A stretch of DNA of 64,000 bases from Micromonospora sp. NBC_00389 (GCF_036059255.1 NZ_CP107947.1:930001-994000), one strand, 5' to 3'. Shown: positions 1-8,965, counted from the stretch's first letter. Numbers and translations: made by a program. The notes: generated by a model not told the origin, from the letters alone.

Positions 1-273
1 GAAGGTCGCCACGTCCAGTCGGTCTGAACGGACCACCCGGACCCCGCGCAGCCCGGCCACGTCCGGCCCGTTGGTGCGGTAACGCTCCGGCACCACCACG
101 GTCACCCGGGCCCCGCCGGCCGGCAGCTCGGATTCGAGCATCGCCCGGGCCACGTAGTAGGCGAGCGCGTCGCGCCCGCAGATCACGTAGTGGGGTCGGG
201 GGTCTCCGGCGGACCGCAGTCGCCAGTTCCACTCGACCGCCCGTCGCGCCCGGTCCCGCCACGGCTCCGCCAT
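1..273 (-). CDS. TrkA-N/RCK NAD-binding protein, N-terminal part (cut by window edge)
   Basis: The reverse strand reads out of the window from an ATG at 273, giving 91 residues without a stop. After a short basic and Trp-containing leader it runs HYVICGRDALAYYVA, a beta strand followed by a Rossmann-type helix, then RVTVVVPERY, the second strand of a nucleotide-binding fold. This is the pattern of TrkA-N (RCK) domains that gate potassium channels and transporters in response to NAD(H). The rest of the protein, including any ion-channel or second RCK domain, lies outside the window. Family assignment is from pattern only. Confidence 0.6.
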   Translation of the reverse strand, partial: MAEPWRDRARRAVEWNWRLRSAGDPRPHYVICGRDALAYYVARAMLESELPAGGARVTVVVPERYRTNGPDVAGLRGVRVVRSDRLDVATF

Positions 274-366
274 GCCCGGATCGTAGTCAGCACCACCACG
301 GTGGGCGACCCCGTCCGGATCATCCCGGCCAGGCATGTCGGCCAGGGCGGTGGGTAGAGCAGCGGC

Positions 367-855
367 ATGCAGACGTTCCTCCCGTACCCGGACTTTCTGG
401 CCAGCGCCCGCACGCTGGACCAGAGGCGGCTGGGCAAGCAGCGGGTGGAGGCCATCCAGGTGCTGCGTGGGCTCACCCGGCCCGGGTACGGCTGGCGCAA
501 CCACCCGGCGGTGAAGATGTGGGCCGGGTACGAGGAGGCACTCACCCGCTACGGGCTGGACATGTGCGCGGTCTGGACCGAGCCGGGGCGGGCCGACACC
601 TGCGCCACCACGATGACCGTCGACCTCGCCGCCGCCTGCGGAGCCGGCGTCGTGCGTACCCAGACCGAGCTGGCCGAGGCCGCTGAACTTCCTCCCTGGC
701 TGGGCCGCGACGAATTCCACCTGAGTCACCGCTCGTCACTGCTGCGCAAGGACCCCGCGCACTACCGCCCGATCTTCGGCGACGGCGTGCCGGCGGACCT
801 GGAGTACGTCTGGCCCGCCTCCGACCGGAGCCGCCGCTGCCTACCGCGCGACTGA
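367..855 (+). CDS. MSMEG_6728-like protein (pyrimidine-dimer glycosylase-like)
   Basis: A 162-aa protein beginning MQTFLPYPDFLASARTLDQ, followed by RRLGKQRVEAIQVLRGL and, later, FHLSHRSSLLRKDP and a YVWP end. This layout matches a small actinobacterial family usually annotated as MSMEG_6728 and related to phage pyrimidine-dimer DNA glycosylase/endonuclease V, where an N-terminal residue and a basic helix act on damaged DNA. The repair function is from the family, not shown here. It lies divergent from the TrkA-N gene with about 93 bp between the starts. No signal peptide or membrane segment is visible. Confidence 0.6.
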   Translation: MQTFLPYPDFLASARTLDQRRLGKQRVEAIQVLRGLTRPGYGWRNHPAVKMWAGYEEALTRYGLDMCAVWTEPGRADTCATTMTVDLAAACGAGVVRTQTELAEAAELPPWLGRDEFHLSHRSSLLRKDPAHYRPIFGDGVPADLEYVWPASDRSRRCLPRD

Positions 856-903
856 CCGTTTTGTGCGGCAGACTGGAGGCTCCGTCAGGTCGGGAAGGTG
901 CTC

Positions 904-2442
904 ATGGCGCTGTCGCAAATGGTGGGACGGCTCATCGGCGTACGCCAGCACCAGGTGGACCCGGGCGGCGGTGGCGCCGACCGCGTGCCGGGACCGGTCA
1001 CGGCGGTGGTGGTGGGTGGCGGCATCGCCGGCATGTCGGCGGCGGTGGTGCTGGCGGAGCGCGGTGTGACGGTGACGGTGCTGGAGGCGGCACCCACCCT
1101 GGGCGGCCGGCTGGGCGCCTGGCCGGAGGCGCTCGCCGACGGCAGCCAGCAGAACGAGCACGGTTTCCACGCGTTCTTCCGGCAGTACTACAACTGGCGG
1201 TCCATCCTCCGCAGGGTCGACCCCGACCTGGGCTTCCTCAAGCCGATCCCGGGCTACCCGATCCTCAGTGAGCAGTGGCCGACCGAGGAGTTCGGCAAGC
1301 TGCCGCCCGCACCGCCGGCGAACCTGCTCGCGCTGCTGCTGCGCAGCCCCAGCCTGCGCCTGGCCGACCTGCGACTGATGGATCGGGACGCCGCGCTGCC
1401 GCTGCTCAGCTACGACCCGGTACGCACCTACGCCGAGCTGGACGACACCACCGCCGACGAGCTGCTGGCGTCGCTGCGACTGCCGGACCGCGCCCGGGCC
1501 ATGCTGTTCGAGGTCTTCTCGCACTCGTTCTTCAACCACGAGTCGGAGATGTCGGCCGCCGAGATGGTCGCCCAGTTCCACTTCTACCTGCTCGGCAACC
1601 CGGAAGGGCTGGCCTTCGACTGCCCGGACGAGGACTACGGCACGGCGATCTGGGAGCCGCTGACCCGGCACGTGGAGAAGCACGGCGGCCGGGTGCTCAC
1701 CCGGGCCACCGCGACCGGGGTGCACCGTGGCGCCGACGGCTGGCGGGTGTCGACCGCCGACGGCGGCAGCCACCCGGCGGGGTACATCGTGCTGGCCGTC
1801 GACCCGCCGGCGCTCGCCGCGCTGGTCGGGGCCTCCCCCGACCTGGTCGAGCAGGCACCGGAGCTGGTGGCGCGGATGCCCGCGTTCGGCACGCCCGGCC
1901 CGCCGTACGCGGTGGCGCGGTACTGGTGCGACGGGGACGTGGCCGCCGAGCGCGCGGTGTTCAGCGGAGTGTCCCGGCAGCCCACATTGGACTCGGTGAC
2001 GCTCTACCACCGGCTGGAGAACGAGTCGCGACGCTGGGCGCGGCAGACCGGCGGGTCGGTCATCGAGTTGCACGCGTACGCCTGCGAGCCGGGGGTGCCG
2101 GCCGAGGAGCTGGCCGAGCGGATGCGCCGCGAGCTGGTGGCGCTCTGGCCGGAGGCCGCCGGCCTGCGGATCCGCGAGCTGCGAGCCCGGGTGGAGGCGC
2201 AGGCGCCGGCGTTCAGCCTGGGCAGCCACGCCTGGCGACCGGGGGTACGCACCGACGCGAACGGCCTCTATCTCGCCGGGGACGGAGTTGCCACGGACTT
2301 CCCGAGCGCCCTGATGGAACGCTCCGCGGCCACCGGCATCATCGCCGCGAACCACATCCTGCGTGCCGAGGGTGGCGCCGCCGAGCCGGTGCACTCGATC
2401 CGGCCACGGGGGCTGCTGACCAGGAGAGGCACGGCAACCTGA
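904..2442 (+). CDS. CrtU-like FAD-dependent oxidoreductase
   Basis: A 512-aa flavoprotein. Residues about 35-65 form an ADP-binding fold (VVVGGGIAGMSAA, then LGGRLGAWP), and the C-terminus has the second FAD motif LYLAGDGVATDFPSALMERS. The stretch QNEHGFHAFFRQYYN resembles actinobacterial CrtU, the desaturase/methyl-shifting enzyme that aromatises the beta-ring of carotene, and other carotene desaturases. No other carotenoid gene lies nearby, so the substrate is open. I chose ATG 904 because GGGAAGG sits about 6 nt upstream; GTG 898 is in frame but too close to it. It may be an orphan carotenoid-modifying enzyme or a related amine-oxidase-like protein. Confidence 0.7.
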   Translation: MALSQMVGRLIGVRQHQVDPGGGGADRVPGPVTAVVVGGGIAGMSAAVVLAERGVTVTVLEAAPTLGGRLGAWPEALADGSQQNEHGFHAFFRQYYNWRSILRRVDPDLGFLKPIPGYPILSEQWPTEEFGKLPPAPPANLLALLLRSPSLRLADLRLMDRDAALPLLSYDPVRTYAELDDTTADELLASLRLPDRARAMLFEVFSHSFFNHESEMSAAEMVAQFHFYLLGNPEGLAFDCPDEDYGTAIWEPLTRHVEKHGGRVLTRATATGVHRGADGWRVSTADGGSHPAGYIVLAVDPPALAALVGASPDLVEQAPELVARMPAFGTPGPPYAVARYWCDGDVAAERAVFSGVSRQPTLDSVTLYHRLENESRRWARQTGGSVIELHAYACEPGVPAEELAERMRRELVALWPEAAGLRIRELRARVEAQAPAFSLGSHAWRPGVRTDANGLYLAGDGVATDFPSALMERSAATGIIAANHILRAEGGAAEPVHSIRPRGLLTRRGTAT

Positions 2443-2502
2443 CAAGGCGGTCATATGCCGCACTGTCCGCCGGGGCAGAGCCGGACGGCCGATCGAAATA
2501 CG

Positions 2503-2532
2503 TTGCCCGTCTGACCCGTGCCGACCTACCGT
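2503..2532 (+). promoter_or_regulatory. candidate promoter of leader ORF / HNH gene
   Basis: TTGCCC at 2503-2508 and TACCGT at 2527-2532, 18 nt apart, resemble an actinobacterial -35/-10 pair. They stand about 37 nt before the ATG of the small ORF at 2569. By eye only. Confidence 0.3.
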
Positions 2533-2568
2533 GATCGCGCAAGGTCAACACCGCCGCGGGAGCAGATC

Positions 2569-2658
2569 ATGACGATGTCGCACGTCACCAGCGTGCCATC
2601 CGTGCTGCCCGGCGACGGTTGCCGAGCGGAAGGTCCCCGGGCGGGCCGGCCCGACTGA
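2569..2658 (+). CDS. possible 29-aa leader peptide upstream of HNH gene
   Basis: ATG at 2569 preceded by GGGAG (2558-2562) opens a 29-codon frame starting MTMSHVTSVPSVLPGDG and ending in TGA at 2656-2658. It sits between a promoter-like sequence and a strong intrinsic terminator (2678-2712), ahead of the HNH nuclease. The arrangement suggests a leader peptide or attenuator. There is no run of one amino-acid codon to point to a ligand. It may also be a chance ORF. Confidence 0.3.
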   Translation: MTMSHVTSVPSVLPGDGCRAEGPRAGRPD

Positions 2659-2677
2659 CGCGTACCCGTACGCGCCG

Positions 2678-2712
2678 AGCCGCCCGTCCCACAGCCGGAC
2701 CGGGCGGCTTTT
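2678..2712 (+). terminator. intrinsic terminator / attenuator before HNH gene
   Basis: AGCCGCCCG (2678-2686) pairs with CGGGCGGCT (2701-2709) across a 14-nt loop and is followed by TTT. It ends the transcript of the small ORF or the FAD gene, 47 nt before the HNH start, so it could control read-through into the nuclease gene. Confidence 0.6.
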
Positions 2713-2758
2713 CGCTGTCCGGAGCCATCGTCCGTCACTGCCCTGGAGGGAGATCCCG

Positions 2759-3202
2759 GTGGACGCCGTCCTCGTCATCAACGCCGACCTCGGCCCGCTG
2801 CACCGGGTCACCGTTCAGCACGCCGTCCGGATGCTCTGCCGTCGGGTGGCCGAGATCCACGAGGCCGAGCCGGACCAGGTGATCGGGGTCTTCCCGATGC
2901 CCCGGGTGGTACGACTCGTCCGCTACGTGGTCACCCGGTGGCGGTTCAGCTCCGGGCCGGCCTGGTCCCGGGCCGGTGTGCTGCGCCGCGACGACCGCTG
3001 CTGCGCGTACTGCGGTGGCGCGGCGTCGACCATCGACCACATCCTGCCCCGCTCGCGCGGCGGCCGGAACACCTGGCGAAACACCACCGCCGCCTGCTAC
3101 GGCTGCAACCAGCGCAAGGGCGACCGGACGCCGGCGGAGGCGGGCATGCCGCTGCGCCGGGAGCCGGTGAACCCGGGTTGGGCGGCCCTGGCGGGGCGGT
3201 GA
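2759..3202 (+). CDS. HNH endonuclease
   Basis: A 147-aa protein from GTG 2759, with GGAGGGAG at 2745-2752. The C-terminal half is a classic HNH nuclease: CAYCGG, then STIDHILPRSRGG, then WRNTTAACYGCNQRKGDRTP. The paired CxxC motifs bind a structural zinc and the DH-N-H residues bind the catalytic metal. The first 70 residues (INADLGPLHRVTVQHAVRML) are the conserved N-terminal part of a chromosomal actinobacterial HNH family found outside mobile elements. Its biological role is not established. There is no neighbour linked to it. Confidence 0.85.
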   Translation: MDAVLVINADLGPLHRVTVQHAVRMLCRRVAEIHEAEPDQVIGVFPMPRVVRLVRYVVTRWRFSSGPAWSRAGVLRRDDRCCAYCGGAASTIDHILPRSRGGRNTWRNTTAACYGCNQRKGDRTPAEAGMPLRREPVNPGWAALAGR

Positions 3203-3272
3203 CGGACCGGCCGGCGGGAACGGGGGGCCGTGTCGGGGGTACGCCCCCGGCGCGGCACCCGCCGGCCCCCGG

Positions 3273-4823
3273 TCAGCCGGCGCGCTCCTTGACCTGCGGC
3301 TTCGGCCGGCCGTTGGCGCAGTGCACCCGGATCTCGCTGCGGTGCTCGGCGGAGGTCAGCTCGACCTGGATCCGCTTCGCCGGGCCCGGGTCGTACGCCG
3401 CCGCCCGGTAGCCGGGTGCGGACGTCACCGCCAGGACCTCGGCCGCCGCCCCGAGGCAGCGAACCGTGACCGTCCCACCGAGGGCGTCCACCGGCACACC
3501 CGGCCCGGGGCTGGGTGTGGACGCGGCTCCAGTCGGGATCGGCCCGGAGGTGCTGGTGGGCGGTCTCGGTACGGAGGTGCTGGCGACCGCCCGTGTACTG
3601 CCTGGACCGGTCGACGGGTCAGGTCCGGCGCTGGCCGGCGGGGCGGCGGGCGGTCGGGGGACGGCCGCGTCAGCCGGGTCGGCGATACGCGGCAGCCCGA
3701 CCGTCGTGGTGCCGCCCGATCCGATGCCGGTGCGCGGCTCGCCCGCTTCCGGTCGTCGTGTGACCGGGTCGCCTAGCGACCCGCCCATCGCCACCGCGGC
3801 CACCACCGCACCACCGACCGCCAACACCGCCCGCCGCCGACGCCAGGACACCCTCCGGGCGGCACCGGTCGTTCCGGCGACCGCACCGCCCACCGTCTCG
3901 GCTGGCTCAGCGCGGGCGTCCGCCATCCCGCCGGACGGCAGCCCGGAACTCGATGCGCCCACGGCGGCGACCTCTTCACCGCCGGTCGCCGTCGATCTGC
4001 CCACGGCGGCGACCGGTTCGCCGACGGTGAGCAGGATGCGGGCCACCTCGGCGGCCGGCGGCCGGTCATCGGGGTCGCGGGCCAGACACCAGCGGTAGAG
4101 CCGGTGGATCTGTGGCGGCACCCCGTCGATCGCGGGCAGCGGGTCCGGCTCGACGTACGCGTGTGCGCGCAGCATCCCGGCCCGCGCCTCGGTACGCCAG
4201 GGCAGCCGGCCGGTCAGCACCCGGTGCAGGAGCAGGCCGAGCGCGTAGACGTCGCAGGCCGGCAGCACCTCGCCGGCTTCCAACCGCTCCGGGGCGAGGT
4301 AGGCCGGCGTGCCGAGCAGCCGCCCCTCGAAGTCGATCTCCGGATCCCCGACGACCGCCGCGATGCCGAAGTCGAGCACCTTGGCGCCGGTGGGGGTGAG
4401 CATCACGTTGCCCGGTTTGACGTCCCGGTGCACCAGCCCCCGTGCGTGCGCGGCCGCGAGCGCGGCCGCCACCTCGGCGCAGATCCGCAGGCCGGCGCGG
4501 GGCGGCAACGGCCCGGTGGCCAGCTGCTGTTCGAGGGTGTGGCCGCCGAGCAGCTCCATCACCACGAACGGGACCTCGGCACCATCGAGCGGCGACTGGC
4601 CGTAGTCGAAGACGCTGGTGACGTGCGGGTGCGACAGCCGGGCCGCGGCCTTGGCCTCGGCCCGGATCCGTTGCCGGGCGTTGGTGTCCGAGACGACGAG
4701 CACCTTCACCGCCACGTCCCGTTCGAGCACCTCGTCGTACGCCCGGTGCACCTCGGACATGCCGCCACTGCCGAGGCGTTCCAGGAGCCGGTAGCGGCCC
4801 GCAAGCAACTGATCACGCTGCAC
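3273..4823 (-). CDS. membrane Ser/Thr protein kinase (PknB-type)
   Basis: A 516-aa protein from GTG 4823. The kinase domain fills about residues 10-270: P-loop GSGGMSEVHRAYD, lysine in VAVKVLVV, catalytic HRDVKPGN, DFG in VLDFGIAAV and APE in AYLAPERLE. A basic stretch precedes one membrane segment (AVLAVGGAVVAAVAMGG), followed by a Pro/Thr/Ser-rich linker and a roughly 75-residue outer domain with two cysteines (TVRCLG and VHCANG). This is the usual topology of actinobacterial sensor kinases: catalysis in the cytoplasm and sensing outside. The outer domain is not a PASTA repeat, and I do not recognise its ligand. Confidence 0.9.
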   Translation of the reverse strand: MQRDQLLAGRYRLLERLGSGGMSEVHRAYDEVLERDVAVKVLVVSDTNARQRIRAEAKAAARLSHPHVTSVFDYGQSPLDGAEVPFVVMELLGGHTLEQQLATGPLPPRAGLRICAEVAAALAAAHARGLVHRDVKPGNVMLTPTGAKVLDFGIAAVVGDPEIDFEGRLLGTPAYLAPERLEAGEVLPACDVYALGLLLHRVLTGRLPWRTEARAGMLRAHAYVEPDPLPAIDGVPPQIHRLYRWCLARDPDDRPPAAEVARILLTVGEPVAAVGRSTATGGEEVAAVGASSSGLPSGGMADARAEPAETVGGAVAGTTGAARRVSWRRRRAVLAVGGAVVAAVAMGGSLGDPVTRRPEAGEPRTGIGSGGTTTVGLPRIADPADAAVPRPPAAPPASAGPDPSTGPGSTRAVASTSVPRPPTSTSGPIPTGAASTPSPGPGVPVDALGGTVTVRCLGAAAEVLAVTSAPGYRAAAYDPGPAKRIQVELTSAEHRSEIRVHCANGRPKPQVKERAG

Positions 4824-4906
4824 GACGGACAGCCTGCCGTACGGTCCTGCCGTACGCCAGCCAGGATCGAGATCATTTGATGGCTGGAGTGGACCCTGAA
4901 ACGTGG

Positions 4907-5674
4907 TCAGTCGTTGGCGGGAGGCCGCCAGGCGAAGCGGGGCGTACGGCGCTCCGCGACCGCCGCCACCCCCTCCCGGGCCTCGCCGCTGGTCGCCACC
5001 TTCCGGTGCCACCACGCGACCCGGGCCGGCCCGGCCCGGTCGTCGACGATCTCCTTGGCTGCGGCGACGGTCAGCGGCGACCGCTGGGCGATCGTCGCGG
5101 TGAGGTCGTCCACCCGCGCGGCGAGCTGGTCGCCCGGCAGCACCTCGTCGACTAGGCCGACCCGCAGCGCCCGCGCGGCGTCGATCAGCTCGGCGGTGAA
5201 CAGCAGATGCTTGGCGGCGGACGGCCCGACCAGCCGGGCCAGCCGGCGGGTGGTCGGCGCCGGGTAGACCAGCCCGAGCCGGGCCGGCGGTACGCCGAAC
5301 CGGGCGTCGTCGGCGGCGATCCGCAGGTCGCAGGCGACCGCGAGCTGGCACCCACCCCCGACGCAGGCGCCCCGGATGGCCGCCACCGTCGGCTTGGCGA
5401 AGCGGGCCAGGCGCTCCTCGGCGGCCACCGCGATGCTGGCGTCACCGGCGTCCAGCAGCTCGGCCAGGTCGCCGAGGTCGGCGCCGGCGCAGAAGGCGTC
5501 GCCCGCGCCGGTGAGCACCAGCGCCCGTACGTCGGGGTCGGGCTCCAGCCGGTCGAGCAGCTCGGGGAGCTGGCGCCACATGGCCGCGGTCATCGCGTTG
5601 CGGCGGGCCGGGTTGTGGATCACCACGGTCGCCACCGGCCCGGTCACTTCGACGGTCAGCTCCGCGTCCGACAC
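4907..5674 (-). CDS. enoyl-CoA hydratase/isomerase family protein
   Basis: A 255-aa crotonase-fold protein. The oxyanion-hole segments are visible: GAGDAFCAGADLGDL and AIRGACVGGGCQLAVACDLRIA, the signature that binds the acyl-CoA thioester. FGVPPARLGLVYP follows, as in hydratases. It would hydrate or isomerise an enoyl-CoA in fatty-acid or side-chain degradation. The substrate cannot be read from sequence. I chose GTG 5674 because GGAGAGG lies about 7 nt ahead; GTG 5680 is the alternative. It is a single gene upstream of the divergent kinase region, with no beta-oxidation partners nearby. Confidence 0.85.
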   Translation of the reverse strand: MSDAELTVEVTGPVATVVIHNPARRNAMTAAMWRQLPELLDRLEPDPDVRALVLTGAGDAFCAGADLGDLAELLDAGDASIAVAAEERLARFAKPTVAAIRGACVGGGCQLAVACDLRIAADDARFGVPPARLGLVYPAPTTRRLARLVGPSAAKHLLFTAELIDAARALRVGLVDEVLPGDQLAARVDDLTATIAQRSPLTVAAAKEIVDDRAGPARVAWWHRKVATSGEAREGVAAVAERRTPRFAWRPPAND

Positions 5675-5850
5675 GTCCACCCCTCTCCACGGGCGCCCCT
5701 GGGGTCGCCACCACGTCCGTCGACTCCGCGCCGGCCGGATTCCGCCGACCGGCGGCGGCCTGCCCGCTCCGGTGCCGCGACCATAGCGGCGCGGGCCCGA
5801 CACCCACCCGCGAGGGGTGGCCGTCGGGCCCGCTTGAGCAGCGCGTCAGG

Positions 5851-8244
5851 TCAGGAGACGGTGAGCGCGGTGTCGTCGACCACGAAGGACGTCTGCAGCG
5901 AGGAGTCCTCGGTGCCGGTGAACTTCAGGGAGACGGTCTGGCCGGCGTACGCGGCCAGCGAGAAGGACTTCTGGCTGTAGCCGGCGGCCTTGTTCAGGTT
6001 CGAGTAGGTCGCCAGCGTGGCCAGCACCGTCCCACCGCTGTTGAGCACCTGCACGCGCAGCGTGTCGTACGCGATGCTGCTGGTGGTCTCGGCGGTGTCG
6101 ATGTGCAGCCAGAAGCTGACCGTGTACGACGAGCAGCCCGACGGCAGGCTCACCGACTGGGCGAGCGTCTCGGTGCGGGTGCTGCCGTACCCGTTCAGCC
6201 ACGCCTTGTACGACCCGGTGCGGGCGGGCTGACTGCTGGAGTTGGTGATCACGCCGGAGCTGGCCGTCCAGCCGGTCGCACCGGACTCGAAGCCCGGGTT
6301 GGCCAGCTTCTGGCCCGGCGCCGTGCAGCCACCGCCGGTGCCGTTCACGGTCAGCGTGTAGGTCGCGCTCCGGGTGACCGCTCCCACGCCGTTGACGGTG
6401 ACCGAGTAGGTGCCGGGCGGGGTGCCCGCCGAGGTGCTGATGGTGAGGGTGGACGAGCCGCCCGAGGTCACCGAGGCCGGGCTGAACGCGGCGCTCGCAC
6501 CGCTGGGCAGGCCGGACGCGGAGAACGTCACGGTCTGTGCCGTGCCACTGGTGGTCGCGGTGGCCACGGTGGTGAACGCCGAGCTACCCGGGTTCACCGA
6601 GCCGGCGGTCGGCGAGAGCGCCACGGAGAAGTCGTTGCCGGTCGAGCAGGGCGCGTCGTTGCCGGCCACGTTCACCGCGGTCCAGGCGGCCTGCACGGCC
6701 TTGTACTCGGTGGAGCAGCTGCCGTACAGGTCGGTGGCGGCCCGCAGGCTGTAGGCCCGTGCGGTGTTCGCCGGGTTGCTGGTGTTGACGTACGACGTGT
6801 TGGAGGTGAAGTAGACGTCCAGCGCCCGGAACCAGATCTTCTCCGCCTTGGCCCGGCCGATGCCGGTCACCGCGGGGGCGGAGCCGCAGACCGGCGAGGT
6901 GCCGTACGCGGTGGCCCCGGTGCCCTCGGCGAGGTTGAAGTAGAAGTGGTTGGCGACGCCGGAGGAGTAGTGCACGTCCTTGTTCTTCGTGCTGGTGGAC
7001 CAGCAGCTGTCGGACGAGCCGTCCAGCGACGGGTTGTACATGTAGCGCAGCGGCGTGCCGTTGCCGTTGATGTTGATCTTCTCGCCGACCTGGTAGTCAC
7101 CCGGGTCGGCCGAGGTGTTGGCGTAGAACTCGACCATGTTGCCGAAGATGTCGCTGGTGGCCTCGTTGAGGCCACCGGACTCACCGGAGTAGGTCAGGCC
7201 GCCGGGGACCACGTTCTCGGTCACGCCGTGGCTCATCTCGTGTGCGGCCACGTCGATCGAGACCAGCGGACGGGAGTTGCCCGAGCCGTCGCCGTAGGTC
7301 ATCCGGGAGCCGTCCCAGAAGGCGTTGACGTAGTTGCTGCCGTAGTGCACCCGGCTCGGCACGCCGGTGCCGTTGCCGAAGATGCCGTTACGGGCGTGCA
7401 CGTTCTTGAAGTAGTCGAACGTCTTCGCGGCGCCGAAGTGCGCGTCCACGCCGGCGGACTGCCGGTTGGAACTGGCCCCGGTGCCCCAGGTGTTGTCCGC
7501 GTCGGTGAAGGTGGTGCAGGTCGACGTGCCGTTGTTCATGTCGCAGGTCGAGCCGTTGCCGTGCGACGGGTCGATCATCTGGTAAGTGCTGCCGGAGAGC
7601 GTCGTGTCGACGGTGACCGTGCCCGAGTAGATGCTGTTGCCGGTGCCGTTCACCGCCTCGATCTCGTCGTACGACCCGACGGCCGCGCCCGTGGAGGCGT
7701 CCGTGATCACGTGCAACCGGGACGGGGTCTGCCCGTCGGGCTGCCAGCCGCTGACCACGGTCTCCCAGGCCAGCCGGCCCTGGCCGGAGCTGGCGTCGAC
7801 GAACAGCTCCGGGGTGCCGACGGCCTCGACCGTGCCGGTGAACCCGGCGCGGGCGGTCTTCTTCGCCGCCGCGGAGGCGACCTTGGCCGAGGTACCGAGG
7901 GTCAGCGGTGCGGCCAGACCGACCGAACTGCCGGCGTAGGTGCCGCTCGGCGTGGCGTGGATGACGAAGTCACCGCCGTACACCCGCAGCCCCTGATAGG
8001 TCCGGGTGTAGCGGGTGTGCGTGGCGCCGGTGGCGTCCACCTTGGTGCTGTGCACCTGGTAGGACTCGGCGCTCGAACCCTGGACGGCGCCGGGGTTCGT
8101 TCGCAGGACGGTCGCTGCCTGGGCCGCGGCGGAGGCATCCGGCGCGGGGGCGGTGGGCGGTGCCGCGTGCGCCGAGGTGGCGACGCAGGTCAGCAGGCCG
8201 CTGGTGAGCAGCGCTGCGCTGACGGCGGCGAGGGGTCGTTTCAC
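5851..8244 (-). CDS. secreted M4 (thermolysin-like) metalloprotease with C-terminal accessory domains
   Basis: A 797-aa exported enzyme. GTG 8244 is preceded by GGAGGG. Residues 1-30 are a signal peptide (VKRPLAAVSAALLTSG ending SAHA). A propeptide of the FTP/PepSY type follows. The catalytic domain has the zinc motif HEMSH in VAAHEMSHGVTEN and the third ligand in GGLNEATSDIFGNM. After the peptidase come an Ig-like beta-sandwich of about 90 residues (VTFSASGLPSGASAAF type) and a C-terminal jelly-roll of about 130 residues starting LANPGFESGATGWT, probably substrate- or matrix-binding. It would degrade extracellular protein. It is monocistronic, with a 167-bp divergent gap to the lipoprotein gene. 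Confidence 0.92.
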   Translation of the reverse strand: MKRPLAAVSAALLTSGLLTCVATSAHAAPPTAPAPDASAAAQAATVLRTNPGAVQGSSAESYQVHSTKVDATGATHTRYTRTYQGLRVYGGDFVIHATPSGTYAGSSVGLAAPLTLGTSAKVASAAAKKTARAGFTGTVEAVGTPELFVDASSGQGRLAWETVVSGWQPDGQTPSRLHVITDASTGAAVGSYDEIEAVNGTGNSIYSGTVTVDTTLSGSTYQMIDPSHGNGSTCDMNNGTSTCTTFTDADNTWGTGASSNRQSAGVDAHFGAAKTFDYFKNVHARNGIFGNGTGVPSRVHYGSNYVNAFWDGSRMTYGDGSGNSRPLVSIDVAAHEMSHGVTENVVPGGLTYSGESGGLNEATSDIFGNMVEFYANTSADPGDYQVGEKININGNGTPLRYMYNPSLDGSSDSCWSTSTKNKDVHYSSGVANHFYFNLAEGTGATAYGTSPVCGSAPAVTGIGRAKAEKIWFRALDVYFTSNTSYVNTSNPANTARAYSLRAATDLYGSCSTEYKAVQAAWTAVNVAGNDAPCSTGNDFSVALSPTAGSVNPGSSAFTTVATATTSGTAQTVTFSASGLPSGASAAFSPASVTSGGSSTLTISTSAGTPPGTYSVTVNGVGAVTRSATYTLTVNGTGGGCTAPGQKLANPGFESGATGWTASSGVITNSSSQPARTGSYKAWLNGYGSTRTETLAQSVSLPSGCSSYTVSFWLHIDTAETTSSIAYDTLRVQVLNSGGTVLATLATYSNLNKAAGYSQKSFSLAAYAGQTVSLKFTGTEDSSLQTSFVVDDTALTVS

Positions 8245-8411
8245 GTGCCCTCCGGAAAGAGAAGGATTGTGACGGGGGTAGTCACACATGTAGATATAAC
8301 GATGTGTTGAAGAAAAGAGAAGCCCTGGACCGCTCCCAGACATCGACAATGGCCGTTCGGATGAGGGCCTTGACAAGGGAACCGGCGACCGGGGCCGCGC
8401 GTCCGAGCGGC

Positions 8412-8954
8412 ATGAGACCCGCCTCGACGAACGGCGTCATGATCGCGCTCCTGGTCGCCGCCCTGGCCGGCTGCACCAGCGCCGACCCGGCCGGCAGCAC
8501 CCCGGACCGGCCCCCGGCCACCGCCGGCCCGACCTCGACCGCCCCGGCCACCGACACCCCGCCGGCGACCACCGCCCCCACGGTGAGCCCGGGTACCGGG
8601 GCCACCAGCGCGGCTGCCCGGGTGATGCTGTTCCGCTCCGGCGGCTTCGCCGGCCGCGGCGACGCCGTGACCGTCGAACCCGACGGCCGGTGGACGATGG
8701 TGGACCGGGCCGGCAGCCAACGTACGGGCCGACTCGACCCCGCCGACCTCGGCCGGCTGCACGGGCTGGCCGCCGATCCCCGACTGGCCGCCGAGGCCCG
8801 CCGCCCGACCACCACGACTCTCTGCGCGGACGCGTTCAGCTACCGGCTGACCGTCGGCACGGTCGAGACCGGGTACGTCGACTGCCCGGCCGACACCGCC
8901 CCGCCGCCGGCCACCCAGGCGCTGGTGGAGCGGCTGCTACGCGTCACCGGCTGA
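8412..8954 (+). CDS. hypothetical lipoprotein
   Basis: A 180-aa protein from ATG 8412. MIALLVAALAGC is a signal sequence ending in a lipobox (ALAGC), so it is probably lipidated and anchored on the outer membrane face. A Pro/Thr/Ala-rich linker of about 45 residues leads to a small globular domain of about 110 residues (RVMLFRSGGFAGRGDAVTVEPDGRW) containing two cysteines, CADAFSY and DCPAD, that could form a disulfide. Similar small exposed domains are common in actinomycetes, but I assign no function. An upstream in-frame start at 8304 would add an unlikely charged leader. Confidence 0.65.
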   Translation: MRPASTNGVMIALLVAALAGCTSADPAGSTPDRPPATAGPTSTAPATDTPPATTAPTVSPGTGATSAAARVMLFRSGGFAGRGDAVTVEPDGRWTMVDRAGSQRTGRLDPADLGRLHGLAADPRLAAEARRPTTTTLCADAFSYRLTVGTVETGYVDCPADTAPPPATQALVERLLRVTG

Positions 8955-8965
8955 CCGCCCGACGC

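Noticed and set aside
841..2463. Long reading frame on the minus strand opposite the CrtU-like gene
   Set aside because: Arg/Ala/Gly-rich composition with no motif, antisense to a clear flavoprotein; a typical high-GC shadow.
8284..8307. ACACAT/ATGTGT inverted repeat upstream of the M4 protease as an operator
   Set aside because: Only six-base arms with a 12-nt gap; too weak to claim without conservation.
6103..8310. 735-codon plus-strand frame opposite the M4 protease
   Set aside because: No recognisable domain and low-complexity Val/Gly/Arg content; the minus strand carries catalytic zinc motifs and a signal peptide.
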